In this document: in pieces, positions 9,506 through 17,944 of the stretch
Layout of the letters: each line of letters starts with the position of its first letter
How positions within the stretch are numbered: position 1 is the first letter of the stretch
NCBI RefSeq assembly: GCF_028369105.1
Contig: NZ_JAQNDO010000001.1
Span: forward strand, 6,356,501 to 6,420,500
Direction of reading: 5' to 3'
Length of the DNA stretch: 64,000 bases
From: Polyangium mundeleinium
GTDB taxonomy: Bacteria; Myxococcota_A; Polyangia; Polyangiales; Polyangiaceae
Translations under genes and position numbers: made by a program
The notes under the pieces: model-generated
Seen by the model: only the letters and a program-made list of their open reading frames with translations
What the model was told of the DNA's origin: nothing
Database searches by the model: none

Positions 9506-10738
9506 TCAAAACTCCCATCCTCCGCCAACCTGCACGCCGAGCATCACTGGCGGTTGGTCGGAGAGAACCCTTGGACCGACAGCTACCTTCACGCCGCTCG
9601 ACAGGCCGAGGACATCGGCCGCGGCCTGGAGCGCGAAGGACTCCGTAACTCGAACCTTCACACCGGCCCGTCCACCGAAGCCGGGCTTGACAAACGTATA
9701 ACTTGCGGGCTTGTAGCCCTGCGATGTGAACTCGACGTTGATCACCCCGAGATGCCCGAGCGCACAGCCGAATAACCACTTGTAGTGGGCGCACACGCTT
9801 GCGATCCCGCCCGCCGTCATCGCGTTGATGTGGCCGCCCTCGATGCCCGACGTGAGCCATGCAGCGCGGCCTTCGAGCCCGATCGACACGGAGTCGTTCA
9901 ACCGCAAACTGCCGCCGAGCATCGCGCCCACCGCAGGCATCCACGACGCGACACCGAACACGACGATCGGCCCGCCGCTCACAGAGCCGCGCAAGCCTGC
10001 CTTTTTCTGCTCGCCCATGACGCCCCCGACGATCGGCTCCCGCGGCGGCGGCTCATCCTCCGGCGGCTCGTCGAGCGACGACAAGTCGGGCCTCCGCGGG
10101 CTCTCACGCCGCAGCTTCAACGGAGGGGGGAGCGGTTCCGGCAACGCGCGGAGCGTCAACGTGACGCGCATCTCCTGCCCCTTCCGCGCCGTGAACGTCT
10201 CCACCGCGTCCTCGTAACCATCGAGACGCGCCCGCAGCTCGTGCTCGCCGGGCGCCACGAACATGGACAAGGCCGAGAACCCGTCGCGGTTCCTCGGTTC
10301 CCCGTCGAGCGTGAGCTTGGTTCCCGCGTGCGAGATCGTGACGTCGACCCAGGTCATCTCCGCGCGGGCCGCGTCGTACGCCTTCAGGAAGCCCTGACGT
10401 TCCTCTGGCGTCGCGTTCGTCGCACGTTGGATCGCGTCGAGCAGCAGATCCGCGGCATCCACGGGCCTCCCGAGCTGCACGAGGATGACGCCGAGGCGGC
10501 CGGCGATCAGCGGATCGTGGCGCACGTCGAGCGCGGCGGCGTACGCCCTCGCGGCGGCCGTCGCTCGTCCCGCGGCGCGCGCACGATCGCCGTCGATTAC
10601 GTACGAGGTGAAGCGCGCCTTCTTCGCCGCGTCGTCAAGCGCATCCGGCGGGACGGGTGATGCCTCGCGAGGTTCGTCGGCGAGCGCGGGAGTCGTGAGG
10701 CCGAGAAGGACGACGAGCGCGACACCTAGGGATCGCAT
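9506..10738 (-). CDS. TPR-PEGA outer-membrane protein
   Basis: Envelope protein of 410 residues. Signal peptide (ALVVLLGLTTPALADE), helical TPR-like region about 30-110 (ARAYAAALDVRHDPLIAGRL), PEGA-type surface repeat about 130-190 (LTLDGEPRN, FVAPGEHELRARLDGYEDAVE), a Pro-rich linker, then a C-terminal domain of alternating strands ending in GGGWEF, as in outer-membrane barrels ending with an aromatic residue. It overlaps the sigma-factor stop by 13 bases and is followed within 2 bases by a lipoprotein gene, so the three are one transcription unit. The sigma factor may control this envelope pair. A decayed copy with an internal deletion is at 18515-18930. Confidence 0.75.
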   Translation of the reverse strand: MRSLGVALVVLLGLTTPALADEPREASPVPPDALDDAAKKARFTSYVIDGDRARAAGRATAAARAYAAALDVRHDPLIAGRLGVILVQLGRPVDAADLLLDAIQRATNATPEERQGFLKAYDAARAEMTWVDVTISHAGTKLTLDGEPRNRDGFSALSMFVAPGEHELRARLDGYEDAVETFTARKGQEMRVTLTLRALPEPLPPPLKLRRESPRRPDLSSLDEPPEDEPPPREPIVGGVMGEQKKAGLRGSVSGGPIVVFGVASWMPAVGAMLGGSLRLNDSVSIGLEGRAAWLTSGIEGGHINAMTAGGIASVCAHYKWLFGCALGHLGVINVEFTSQGYKPASYTFVKPGFGGRAGVKVRVTESFALQAAADVLGLSSGVKVAVGPRVLSDQPPVMLGVQVGGGWEF

Positions 10739-11610
10739 GCGGCGCACGATACAGCGGCGGCCGGTGGAAGGCGAGAGGGGTGTACGGGACGAACCTCACG
10801 ACCGCGGGCGGAGATCCAAGCCCTTTCTACGGGGGAGGACGAAGGGATCGGGGTTCGTCGCGGTGGATCCTCGCGGCGCCGTCGGCTGCACATGGCGGCT
10901 GTGTGGTGCTGGCGTGACGTGCGGCAGCGGAGGCTCGACGTGAGCGGCCGGGACGCTGTCCCCAGGCGACGAGTTCGGGGCGCGGCGCGAACGATATCCG
11001 CGGCCGATGCAGCGATAACGCGCGCCGGGCCTATGGCCACGGCGTGCAGCTCGGCCGGCGTGGGCGCCGGTTCGCGCGACATGAACGAGTCGAACACCAC
11101 GGCCATGAGCGCGGCCCACGCGTGCCCGAATGGATATACGTAATCGAACGGCCTTTGGAGGAGCGCCCGGCGTTCGAGCGCCGGGAGCGGCACGGGCGGG
11201 ACGATGACGAAGGGGTCGTTGCCCAGCCGCAAGCGCAGATACTTCCGCGCGCGGGACAGCGCCATCTTCGCGGCGTCCTCCGAGATGCCGAGCACCGCCC
11301 CGGCCTCCTCGTGGGACCGCTCCTCGACGCATACGAGGTAGAGCACCGCGATTTGCGAGCGCGGCATGTTTTGCAAGACTTCCGTCACCAGCTCGATGGC
11401 CTCTCGCAACTCCGCCGTGCGTTCCGGTGAAGGCCCCGGGGCCACCGCCGTCTCGGCGTGGCCTTCGTCCGGCTCGAACACCGCTTCGTAGCGCCGCGTG
11501 GCGCGGTGCGCTTCGCGGACGACGTTGCGTGTGATGACAGTGAGCCACGGCTTGGCGCCGTCTGGATGCGGCGTGTACCTCCCGAGGTTGCGCAGCGCGT
11601 TCACGAACAC
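10726..11610 (-). CDS. Sigma-70 family factor, 5'-truncated
   Basis: Contains the end of sigma region 2 (FVNALRNLGRYTP, PWLTVITRNVVREAHR) and a complete region 4 (ELVTEVLQNMPRSQIAVLYL, ERSHEEAGAVLGISEDAAKM, SRARKYLRLRL), followed by a long C-terminal extension of about 140 residues with a weak hydrophobic segment. ECF factors normally begin about 30 residues earlier (regions 2.1-2.2, which bind core polymerase). Here an in-frame TAG stands six codons upstream of the first possible GTG, so that part is missing. The break is close to a dispersed repeat at 11680-11790, suggesting a rearrangement cut the gene. It may be non-functional, or start from a non-obvious codon. The downstream envelope genes overlap it. 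Confidence 0.65.
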   Translation of the reverse strand: MFVNALRNLGRYTPHPDGAKPWLTVITRNVVREAHRATRRYEAVFEPDEGHAETAVAPGPSPERTAELREAIELVTEVLQNMPRSQIAVLYLVCVEERSHEEAGAVLGISEDAAKMALSRARKYLRLRLGNDPFVIVPPVPLPALERRALLQRPFDYVYPFGHAWAALMAVVFDSFMSREPAPTPAELHAVAIGPARVIAASAADIVRAAPRTRRLGTASRPLTSSLRCRTSRQHHTAAMCSRRRREDPPRRTPIPSSSPVERAWISARGREVRPVHPSRLPPAAAVSCAACDP

Positions 11611-11679
11611 GCGCTGCCCCCTGTCGTCTACGGGGTCCCGTGTGTACGCCTGACTATCGCCTGCGAGGCGCGTGACCTA

Positions 11680-11790
11680 TGGGCGGAGGTCAAGGATCTC
11701 GGCGACCAGTTCGGGCGGGTCGTCGGTCGGCTTCGAAGATCTTCCCATGACCTGAACAAGGCCGGATGCGCGAGAGGGTAACAGAAGAGG
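11680..11790. repeat. Dispersed repeat, copy 1
   Basis: About 110 bases closely matching 26203-26312 (same strand; shared core CGGAGGTCAAGGATCTCGGC and TCGGCTTCGAAGATCTTCCC). The complement strand reads a short peptide ending EILDLRP in both. Each copy borders a broken gene (sigma factor here, integrase there). Not recognised as a named element. Confidence 0.6.
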
Positions 11791-12300
11791 ATCCCGTTGA
11801 GTGCCGCGCGCGCATCCTTCCACGGCCTGCCGCGGCGATCGGCACGGCGCCAAACTGATCCTACAAAGTGGGGTATCGGAGCTGATACACATCGTGCTCA
11901 GGGCTGTAGAACTCATCTCATAAACCGATCAAGTCGGTTCAGCCACATTGGGAGGGCGGCGGAGGGCGCGGAGTTTCTTGTATGTCGCCGCCAGTTCCGC
12001 GCACGTATCTCCGTCGCACTGAGCGACCAACGCGGACCGAATCCCACCTATCAAGGCAACGGTCGAAGCCTTCGGTTTCTCACGCTCATCGAGCGAACCC
12101 TCGACAGCTGCTTCCTCGCGCAGCTCCCCAAGCGCCTCATCCCCGTCAGTGGTTGACGTATCGCAGAAAAATGAAAATCGAAGACTTGAAAATCATGGCG
12201 CGCTGCACCTGCGGCGGGTCGTTGACGGCGGACGGACGGGCTCTATGTCCGAAGTGGACGACTCGTCCAGCATCGGCATCGACGAAAGGTGTAGGGACCC
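11791..12300. other. Gene-poor stretch
   Basis: Five hundred bases without a supported gene. Short frames exist but show no domain or codon bias. The DNA is less GC-rich in places (11870-11950, 12130-12200). It probably holds debris between the repeat at 11680 and the ricin-type gene; a lone AGGGA four bases before 12301 serves the next gene. Confidence 0.4.
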
Positions 12301-12819
12301 ATGCAGCGAAAATGGCAGATTGGATGGACAGCGATGGCCTTCGCGTCCGTGGCCATGATTCCAGCGAGCGCGAGCGCGCAAGTGCGGCTCGGGACATACA
12401 ACATCATCCAACGGCAGAGCGACCTTTGCCTCGATATCTCTCCGCGGACCGATCGCCAGGGCGCCCAGGTCATTCAGGACGCGTGCGACGGCACCGAGTA
12501 TCAGCTCTTCAGGGTCGCGCGTGCACCTTCCGGCGGGTACAACCTCATCGCCCATTTCGCCGCGCAGTGCCTCCAGCCCGAGGGTGCCAGCGTCGAGCCT
12601 CGCGTGAACATCGTTCAGCAGCGTTGTCGATCGGGGGACGAGCAGGTCTTCACCCTGGAGAGCCAGGGCGCGAACTTGTACTCGATCGTGTCGAAGCAAT
12701 CCGGGCTTTGCCTCAACATTTCTGGGTACCATCCGGGGGCCCGCACACCGATCAACCAGTTCCCCTGCCATGGCGGTGATAGCCAGCTCTTCGAGCTCGT
12801 GCCAGCCCGCTCGCCGTGA
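12301..12819 (+). CDS. Secreted ricin B-type lectin domain protein
   Basis: Secreted protein of 172 residues with a signal peptide (WTAMAFASVAMIPASASAQ). The mature part is a single beta-trefoil lectin domain with three repeats, each showing a D/N-x-S/I core and a Q-x-F/W-like end (LCLDISPRTDRQGAQVI...YQLFRV; CLQPEGASVEPRVNIVQQ...EQVFTL; LCLNISGYHPGARTPINQ...SQLFEL). Such domains bind carbohydrates, often attached to glycosidases or toxins; here it stands alone. The Q-x-W residues are Q-L-F or Q-V-F. It sits among rearranged DNA upstream of transposase remnants and has no operon partner. Confidence 0.8.
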   Translation: MQRKWQIGWTAMAFASVAMIPASASAQVRLGTYNIIQRQSDLCLDISPRTDRQGAQVIQDACDGTEYQLFRVARAPSGGYNLIAHFAAQCLQPEGASVEPRVNIVQQRCRSGDEQVFTLESQGANLYSIVSKQSGLCLNISGYHPGARTPINQFPCHGGDSQLFELVPARSP

Positions 12820-12836
12820 CGTGGAATGGAAGTCAT

Positions 12837-12871
12837 GCTTGCAGCGTAGGCTATTACCCTGCGCTGCAAGC
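12837..12871 (+). terminator. Stem-loop after lectin gene
   Basis: A perfect 10-bp stem (GCTTGCAGCG / CGCTGCAAGC) with a 15-base loop, starting 17 bases after the lectin stop. There is no T-tract, so either a weak terminator or a leftover inverted repeat from the neighbouring IS debris. Confidence 0.45.
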
Positions 12872-13235
12872 GGGTCCCAAATCGGGGGAATCAACGAACC
12901 ACTGTATCGAGCTGCGGGTCGAGCACCGGCACGTCGGGCGCAACAGCGCCGCCGAGCAGGAGCCATTCGCGCGCGCAATGGTGAAATCGCCCCCGAGCTC
13001 CTGGTTTATTCGTTCCTAATTCTACTGCGGGATCTCAGGTTCAGGCGCGAGGGGCAGGCGCGTGTGGGTGTGGGATGGCGGCTCCCCGCTGGACGACGGG
13101 GGTACGATATGCCCGGTGCGATGACAGAATGGGCACCGGGGCAGCCACGCGATGAGCGTGCGAGCGATGGCGAGACGGATGGTGGCGAAGGAATCGGCGA
13201 AGTGGCGTGCCGGGCGCGAGGGGGTTCGCGTCGCT

Positions 13236-14186
13236 TTACGCTTGCCTTCGGGCCGAGGGGAAAAAATGCCGCATACGCTCGACGACGACGAAGGCGTAGC
13301 AGCACAGGACGACGGAGACGTGATGATTCCACCCCGGGAACGAGCGGCCCTCGAAATGGTCGAGGCCGAACTCCTCTGCGGAGACGACACGTTCGACCTC
13401 GTCGTTCATGCCGAGCAGCCAGAAACGCGTCGGCGACTTGATCGCAACCGCGTAATCGAGCCCATGCCCGCGCAGCGCCGCTCGGAAGGAAGAGGAGTCG
13501 CCATATCCCGCGTCTGCGAGCACGATATCCCCCGGGATGCCGTCGGCCTTCGCTCGTCCGATCATGTCGAGAGCGAGCTCGGGCTTCGTCTTGAACGCGC
13601 GTTCTTCAGGAATGCGCGCCGCTTTCCTCCGTTGCGGGTCGTCGGTCCAGTCGTCCGGCAGGTAGAGCTCGAAATCGATGGGCACCTGCTCCTTCCTGTT
13701 CGACACGCAAAGGCTCACCCCTATCTGGCAATTCGTGATCTTGCCGGCGGAGCCCGTATACTGTCGCTTGACACCGACGGAGTTTTTGCCCTGCTTGAGG
13801 AACCCCGTGTCGTCGATGATCCAGACGGTTACAGGTTCATGTTCCTGCATGGCGTCGACGACATAGCGCGCAGCGGCGCGCCTGACATCGCGATCGCTCC
13901 AGGGCGAATCCCGGATGAAGTAGAGGAGCCGGTCGTGGCAACGCTGCACGTCTTCGGGGTCGCTGAACGCACGAGCAGCAATGGGCTCGACGCTCTTCCG
14001 CTCGCCATCGCCGAGGATCCCGAACGCATAGGTCGCGAACGACTCGCGTTGCTCGGGCCGCCGCAGATGTTTGCCGACGATGCCCTGGAAAAACTCCTGG
14101 GCACGATGGTTCGTCGAGAAGTCAGCGCCGTACGACATGCGGAGCACATCATGCACTCCGCAGACAACCTTCAAGTACCTGGTCAA
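13236..14186 (-). pseudogene. IS701-type transposase, internally deleted and frameshifted
   Basis: Transposase remnant of 316 codons. It has the IS4/IS701-type start (HRAQEFFQGIVGKHLRRPEQR), first catalytic Asp (WIIDDTGFLKQGKNSVGV) and second Asp (VLADAGYGDSSSFRAAL). It then jumps from IKSPTRFWLLGMNDEVE straight to EEFGLDHFEGRSFPGWNHHV. About 70-80 residues usual at this point are absent, including the segment that carries the catalytic Glu. The frame also ends early at a run of six T (complement strand). The expected tail (RHFADSFATIRLAIARTLIA, then RCPFCHR) continues in another frame down to about 13022. Two lesions make it inactive. No clear terminal inverted repeats were found. Confidence 0.8.
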
Positions 14187-14258
14187 ACCGTGCGGACGAT
14201 TCGGAGGACAAAGTGAGAAACAAACGACACATGCCCACCTGGGCCCGCGCGCGCTCGT

Positions 14259-14567
14259 TCAGGTTGAAGGTTCCGCAGTAGAACTAAGAAAATATGTTGA
14301 ATCGTGAGCCTGTGCGCGTCGGCGTGAATATGCGTCCAGCACAAACCCGCGCGACGGAAACTCGGCGGTCCCTGCTGGCTGAAGGAAGGCGAAGGTCAGC
14401 ATCATCAGGAGCGCGTGATGGTACAGCGCGTGGCAGGAGCGGCATTCGGCGTGGTCGATCCCGAACTCCTCTTTCATCTGTTGATGCGCTCGCTCGCCAA
14501 CCCAACGCGCTTCGCGTCCTCGTGCGTCGCCTTGATATGCCGCTGCCTTGTGGACGCTCCTCGCCAA
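14259..14567 (-). pseudogene. 3' remnant of a second IS701-type transposase
   Basis: About 100 codons matching only the C-terminal part of IS701 transposases: RWVGERAHQQMKEEFGIDHA, then CRSCHALYHHALLMMLTFAFLQ. It has the conserved Glu-containing helix (KEEFGIDHAE) that the neighbouring transposase at 13236 has lost, but nothing of the Asp motifs. Its sequence differs enough from the neighbour that it is a separate element. It marks the left edge of the duplicated block that begins near 14766. Confidence 0.65.
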
Positions 14568-14703
14568 AGGGACCGCGAGCGCTGACCGCGGGGGAGGCGC
14601 GCGGCCGCGGATACTACTTCGGTGGTATTGACAGAGGGCCCGCTGCTGGTGGCAGGGGGCGCAGATTCACCGACGCCCGTGCCCCGTGATGCTGCGCACC
14701 GGA

Positions 14704-15189
14704 CTACGCCGCGCGCTTCCGCGCGAACACCTCCACCGTGATGTTGAACGCTGCGCGGTGCACTGCCTCGAGCGCCCCGCGCAGCGCCTCGACCTCACCC
14801 CGGAGCCGCCGGGCCTCCATGGCCCGATCGAGCGCGACGGCGAGCACCGCCGGCTCGACGGGCTTCGTGAGGAAATCGTAAGCCCCTTGGCGCACCGCGC
14901 GGACCGCGATCTCGATGCTCCCGAAGGCCGTGATCGCGAGGATCACGATGCGCGGATCGGCCTTGCGGGTCCACTCGATGAGGTCGATGCCGCTGCCGTC
15001 CGGCAGGCGCATGTCCGTCAGGAGGATTTCCACGTCGCCCGCCTCGATCCGCGCGCGGCCCTCGGCGATCGTGGCCGCCCGCGACGCGCGCAGGCCGCGC
15101 TTCTCGGCGATGCCGACGAGGAGCTCCGCGAGGGGCGCATCGTCCTCCACCACGAGCAGGTTCATCGGGGTGCGCTTCGGTGGTTCCAT
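14704..15189 (-). CDS. Stand-alone receiver domain (truncated regulator copy)
   Basis: A 161-residue copy of the receiver and linker of the regulator at 6188-7552. Apart from Ala-to-Pro (MEPPKRTP) and Phe-to-Leu changes the first 140 residues are identical, including the phospho-Asp (LLTDMRLPDG) and TKP Lys. After GEVEALRGALE the sequence switches to a foreign tail (AVHRAAFNITVEVFARKRAA) and stops, so the AAA+ and DNA-binding domains are gone. The ribosome site GAGGA before MEPPK is kept. If expressed it would be a single-domain receiver able to compete for the same kinase; more likely it is a by-product of the duplication. Start chosen as in the parent gene. Confidence 0.65.
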   Translation of the reverse strand: MEPPKRTPMNLLVVEDDAPLAELLVGIAEKRGLRASRAATIAEGRARIEAGDVEILLTDMRLPDGSGIDLIEWTRKADPRIVILAITAFGSIEIAVRAVRQGAYDFLTKPVEPAVLAVALDRAMEARRLRGEVEALRGALEAVHRAAFNITVEVFARKRAA

Positions 15190-15375
15190 CCGGTCCTCGT
15201 GCCGTCGGAGTCTGGCACGGCCCAAGTCATTCTTGCCCCAACATCGCACGTGACCGGTTCTCTGACGCAGACGGAGGGGGCGCGACGGCCGCGACGAGCT
15301 CCGCAGGCGCGTCGCCTGTCGGGGAGGGCCCGCGTGGCTGTTTCCTATATTTTGGACCCGCCGTACGCGGTCGCT

Positions 15376-15816
15376 TCAGGAGTGAAAATTGTTCCACGCG
15401 CTCACGAGGCGATTCTTCATGTTGTCGTCCGGGTTTCCATTGAACGTATTGGTCCATCCATAGTACCGATATGTCACGTTGTCGCGTCGGTACGTCATAT
15501 GGCTCCTATCACGCGTGTTCTCGTCCGCCGAGAAGTGCATGTCAGGGAATCCAGGATGAGCGTAGTATGTCCAGGATTCCGTCGGCGTCCATCTCGAACC
15601 GTCTATTCTCCAGTCCTGGCGTGCGGCTCCCGCGGTAAGCGGCGCCAAGAAGAGGAGGGAGATCAGAGGCAGTGCCAACAGAACCCTCTGTATCCGCCGC
15701 CTCGTCCCGCTCGCCGCGCGGCGTCGGTCGGCGGAGGCGTGGTCCTTCTCATGAGACGCGCGGCGCGCGTTTCGAGCGCTCCCAGCTTCTGCGCAATGCG
15801 CATGCACGCTGTTCAT
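15376..15816 (-). CDS. Small secreted Trp/Tyr-rich protein
   Basis: Predicted exported protein of 146 residues, unlike any family I recognise. A long basic N-terminus (about 40 residues) precedes a hydrophobic signal (VLLALPLISLLFLAPLTAGAA). The mature part of about 80 residues is rich in Trp, Tyr, Asn and His (SRWTPTESWTYYAHPGF, TYRYYGWTNTFNGNP), an unusual composition beside the Ala/Arg/Gly-rich neighbours. The ATG is supported by AGGAG eight bases upstream. The local GC content is visibly lower than in flanking genes. It diverges from another small secreted gene at 16080, and the pair interrupts the duplicated block, so it was probably inserted later. Confidence 0.55.
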   Translation of the reverse strand: MNSVHAHCAEAGSARNARRASHEKDHASADRRRAASGTRRRIQRVLLALPLISLLFLAPLTAGAARQDWRIDGSRWTPTESWTYYAHPGFPDMHFSADENTRDRSHMTYRRDNVTYRYYGWTNTFNGNPDDNMKNRLVSAWNNFHS

Positions 15817-16079
15817 CGGTATGTCTCCTCTTGGAACCTATCGCGCCATGCCTCGAGCGGCTTGCGCATAGGGTTCTCCGAAAACAGCCTGTGACCGCAG
15901 GTACGGATTGACAAGTGGCGGCGGGGCAACCGGGTCGTTGGCATGCCATTGTGTGCTCGGGTTTGCCAGAGTTTCGTGAATGCGCACGAAAACATTGAAA
16001 TTGCTGGGGATTGCCAACCGGTTCGTCGTGTCGAATGTTCGAGCGGAGCTGCGCGATGAATGCGCCCTGAGGAGGAAAT

Positions 16080-16358
16080 ATGTCTCGATGGATCCTCGTG
16101 CCTGTATTCGGTCTGATCTTCATGTTGTCGTCGCTTGCCCACGCTGCGCACTGGGGTGCGTTGAAGGACGACGGCTGCAAAGGCCCGGGCTATCGGCAGT
16201 TCTCGGCGATCCTGTGGGGGATTCCCCATGGCTCGAACTGGGAAGCGACCTGCGCTGTGACCCCTCACCTCGACTGGGGTCCTCCGACCCGCTGCAAGAA
16301 CGTCATGGGGATCAACATGTGGGGCGAGTGGAATCGCCCGGATCCGACGTGTAGGTAG
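16080..16358 (+). CDS. Small secreted protein with four Cys
   Basis: Exported protein of 92 residues. The ATG is preceded by a strong GAGGAGGAAAT ribosome site. Signal peptide WILVPVFGLIFMLSSLAHA, cleaved after AHA. The mature 70 residues contain four Cys (DDGCKG, EATCAV, TRCKN, DPTCR) and several Trp (HWGALKD, ILWGIPHGSNW, LDWGPPT, MWGEWNR), consistent with two disulfides in a small extracellular domain. No family recognised; it could be an extracellular peptide effector or inhibitor. It diverges from 15376-15816 across 263 bases. Confidence 0.6.
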   Translation: MSRWILVPVFGLIFMLSSLAHAAHWGALKDDGCKGPGYRQFSAILWGIPHGSNWEATCAVTPHLDWGPPTRCKNVMGINMWGEWNRPDPTCR

Positions 16359-16489
16359 AGAGCGAAGCGCGTTCGCGCGGCGCGTACTCCATGACCGGGC
16401 GTCGCCAGGGAGCACCGGAAGCGACGACATGGCCGCCGCGCGGGCGGCTCACACCGCCGTCGCCGAGTTTCTCCGGGCCATGAAGCGAC

Positions 16490-16622
16490 AGTGCGTCATC
16501 CAACCCGCGGGCTCCCTCGCTTCCGAGGGGGCTCGCGGGAACGTTTGTCCGAGGTTTGTCTTGACGCTGGGTCTGTGGTAGGGATGTCGGAACACCCCTC
16601 ATGCGCCCGTAGGGAGGAAACT
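16490..16622 (+). promoter_or_regulatory. Upstream region of XRE regulator copy 2
   Basis: Near copy of 7690-7835, including the CCTCGCTTCCGAGG hairpin, a TTGACG box and the AGGGAGGAAACT ribosome site. Its preservation alongside an intact gene suggests it is still in use. Confidence 0.4.
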
Positions 16623-16964
16623 GTGCCTCGACGAAGCGAAGCAAAACCATTCTGCCTGAAGGTTGGCGCTCGTATCCGCGAGCTACGAAAAGAGCGCGGC
16701 ATGTCCTTGCAGGATGTCGCCGATGCGAGCGCGATCTCGAAAGGCCACCTGTCGAGCATCGAGCAGGGCCTCGCGGCGATCACCATCGAGACGATCGAGC
16801 GCATCGCACGCGCGCTCGACGTACCCCCCTTTTGCGTCATGACCTTCCCGACGGACGACGAGGTGAATCGTATCGCGGATCTCGCTCGCAAGGTGCCGAA
16901 GGGCGAGCGCCGGAAGCTCCGGAAGGAACTCGAAGCGCGCGCGACGCACGCGCCTGCGACGTAA
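16623..16964 (+). CDS. XRE-family helix-turn-helix regulator (copy 2)
   Basis: 113 residues, about 90 percent identical to the protein at 7836-8177 with roughly a dozen substitutions. Changes in and next to the helix-turn-helix (QDLAVASAT to QDVADASAI, H19R) may alter DNA recognition; the basic C-terminal helix is unchanged. GTG start set by GGGAGGA. It is the only gene of the duplicated block that remains whole; its neighbours in the copy are fragments. That points to selection to keep it, or to recent duplication with chance survival. The identical downstream 40 bases end where the lipoprotein fragment begins. Confidence 0.85.
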   Translation: MPRRSEAKPFCLKVGARIRELRKERGMSLQDVADASAISKGHLSSIEQGLAAITIETIERIARALDVPPFCVMTFPTDDEVNRIADLARKVPKGERRKLRKELEARATHAPAT

Positions 16965-17030
16965 GCGCGGCTCCACGCAGAGGGCGGATCCACGAACGTG
17001 TCCCGCACCGGCTCGGGATGCACCGTGCTT

Positions 17031-17073
17031 GGGCGAGGTCCGTGATCGCCTTGCCGGCGATGGCGTGGCCTAC
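17031..17073 (-). pseudogene. Fragment of Cys-rich lipoprotein gene
   Basis: About 43 bases matching 8461-8503, the part encoding the conserved IGHALAGKAITDLAYMP region of the lipoprotein at 8349-9503. Nothing else of that gene remains here. It lies in the correct order and orientation for a decayed copy of the 7.1-10.9 kb block. Confidence 0.6.
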
Positions 17074-17166
17074 GTGTGCGGGCCTGCCACCGGAGGCCAG
17101 ACCTGGTGAATTTGATGAGAGTGAGGGTTGGCTACCGCCCGGCTTCGGGCGCGGACCGGCAAGGAC

Positions 17167-17913
17167 TCACATGTACAACGCACGAGTCAGGCGGACGGCG
17201 TATTCCGCGTCCGGGTTCGTTGTGGCGTCTCCGACCCGCTCCCTTATCACCGCGATCGACAGGTCGCGCCGCTTCGGCAATCGTGCCCGATCTGCCGCAG
17301 CAATCGCGGCGGGCATCTCCTCGCGGGTGAGGTCCGTGCAGTAGCACGGAGCGCCAGGCTGCTGCCGCCACGATTCCGCAAGCGTCCCTGCGTCGAATGC
17401 GTCGAACCCGGTGTCCTCGACGAGCGCCATTCCAATCTTGCGATCCGCTTCGCGATCGGCCGCAACGGGGATGGCGATGCGGTCCGGGCTCCCCGCAGGC
17501 TTTCCCTTCTTCGCGAAAGAGTCGGAACCGATCGCGTTCCACGCCTTGACGATAGGGCGGCCCAGCAGTTCGGCTACCCAGAGGCTTTCCACCTGACCGG
17601 CTTCGATGGCGTCGATCCTGCCGTCGCGCTGCGGATAGTAGTTCGACGTGTCGATGACGACCGCTTCGGCTGGTACGTTGGCGAGCAGCGGCGCAATCCC
17701 CGGAAGACGGTTCAGGGGAATCGAGATGATCACGACGTCAACGTCCGCCACGGCTTCCGCCGCCGAGACCGCGCGTCCGCCGAAGGCCAGCACATCGGCC
17801 TCGATCGTGTCCGGGCCGCGGGAGTTGGCCGCCTTCACGTCATGTCCGGCTGCACTCAGCTTTCGGACCAGGGTCTTTCCGATGTGGCCAGTACCCAAAA
17901 TGCCGATCTTCAT
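17167..17913 (-). CDS. NADPH-dependent F420 reductase-like oxidoreductase
   Basis: Rossmann-fold oxidoreductase of 248 residues. The N-terminus reads MKIGILGTGHIGKTLVRKLS (GxGxxG dinucleotide site), followed by AANSRGPD (the residues that usually select the NADP phosphate) and DVVIISIPLNRLP. It belongs to the NAD(P)-binding family that includes F420H2:NADP oxidoreductases and related pyrroline-5-carboxylate-reductase-like proteins. The true substrate is not evident. AAGGAG lies nine bases before the ATG. It follows a MarR regulator by 31 bases in the same direction; such pairs often respond to oxidants or small aromatics. The pair interrupts the duplicated block, so it is probably an insertion. 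Confidence 0.8.
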   Translation of the reverse strand: MKIGILGTGHIGKTLVRKLSAAGHDVKAANSRGPDTIEADVLAFGGRAVSAAEAVADVDVVIISIPLNRLPGIAPLLANVPAEAVVIDTSNYYPQRDGRIDAIEAGQVESLWVAELLGRPIVKAWNAIGSDSFAKKGKPAGSPDRIAIPVAADREADRKIGMALVEDTGFDAFDAGTLAESWRQQPGAPCYCTDLTREEMPAAIAAADRARLPKRRDLSIAVIRERVGDATTNPDAEYAVRLTRALYM

Positions 17914-17944
17914 GATTAGAATCTCCTTGTAGTTCTCGCGGGTT

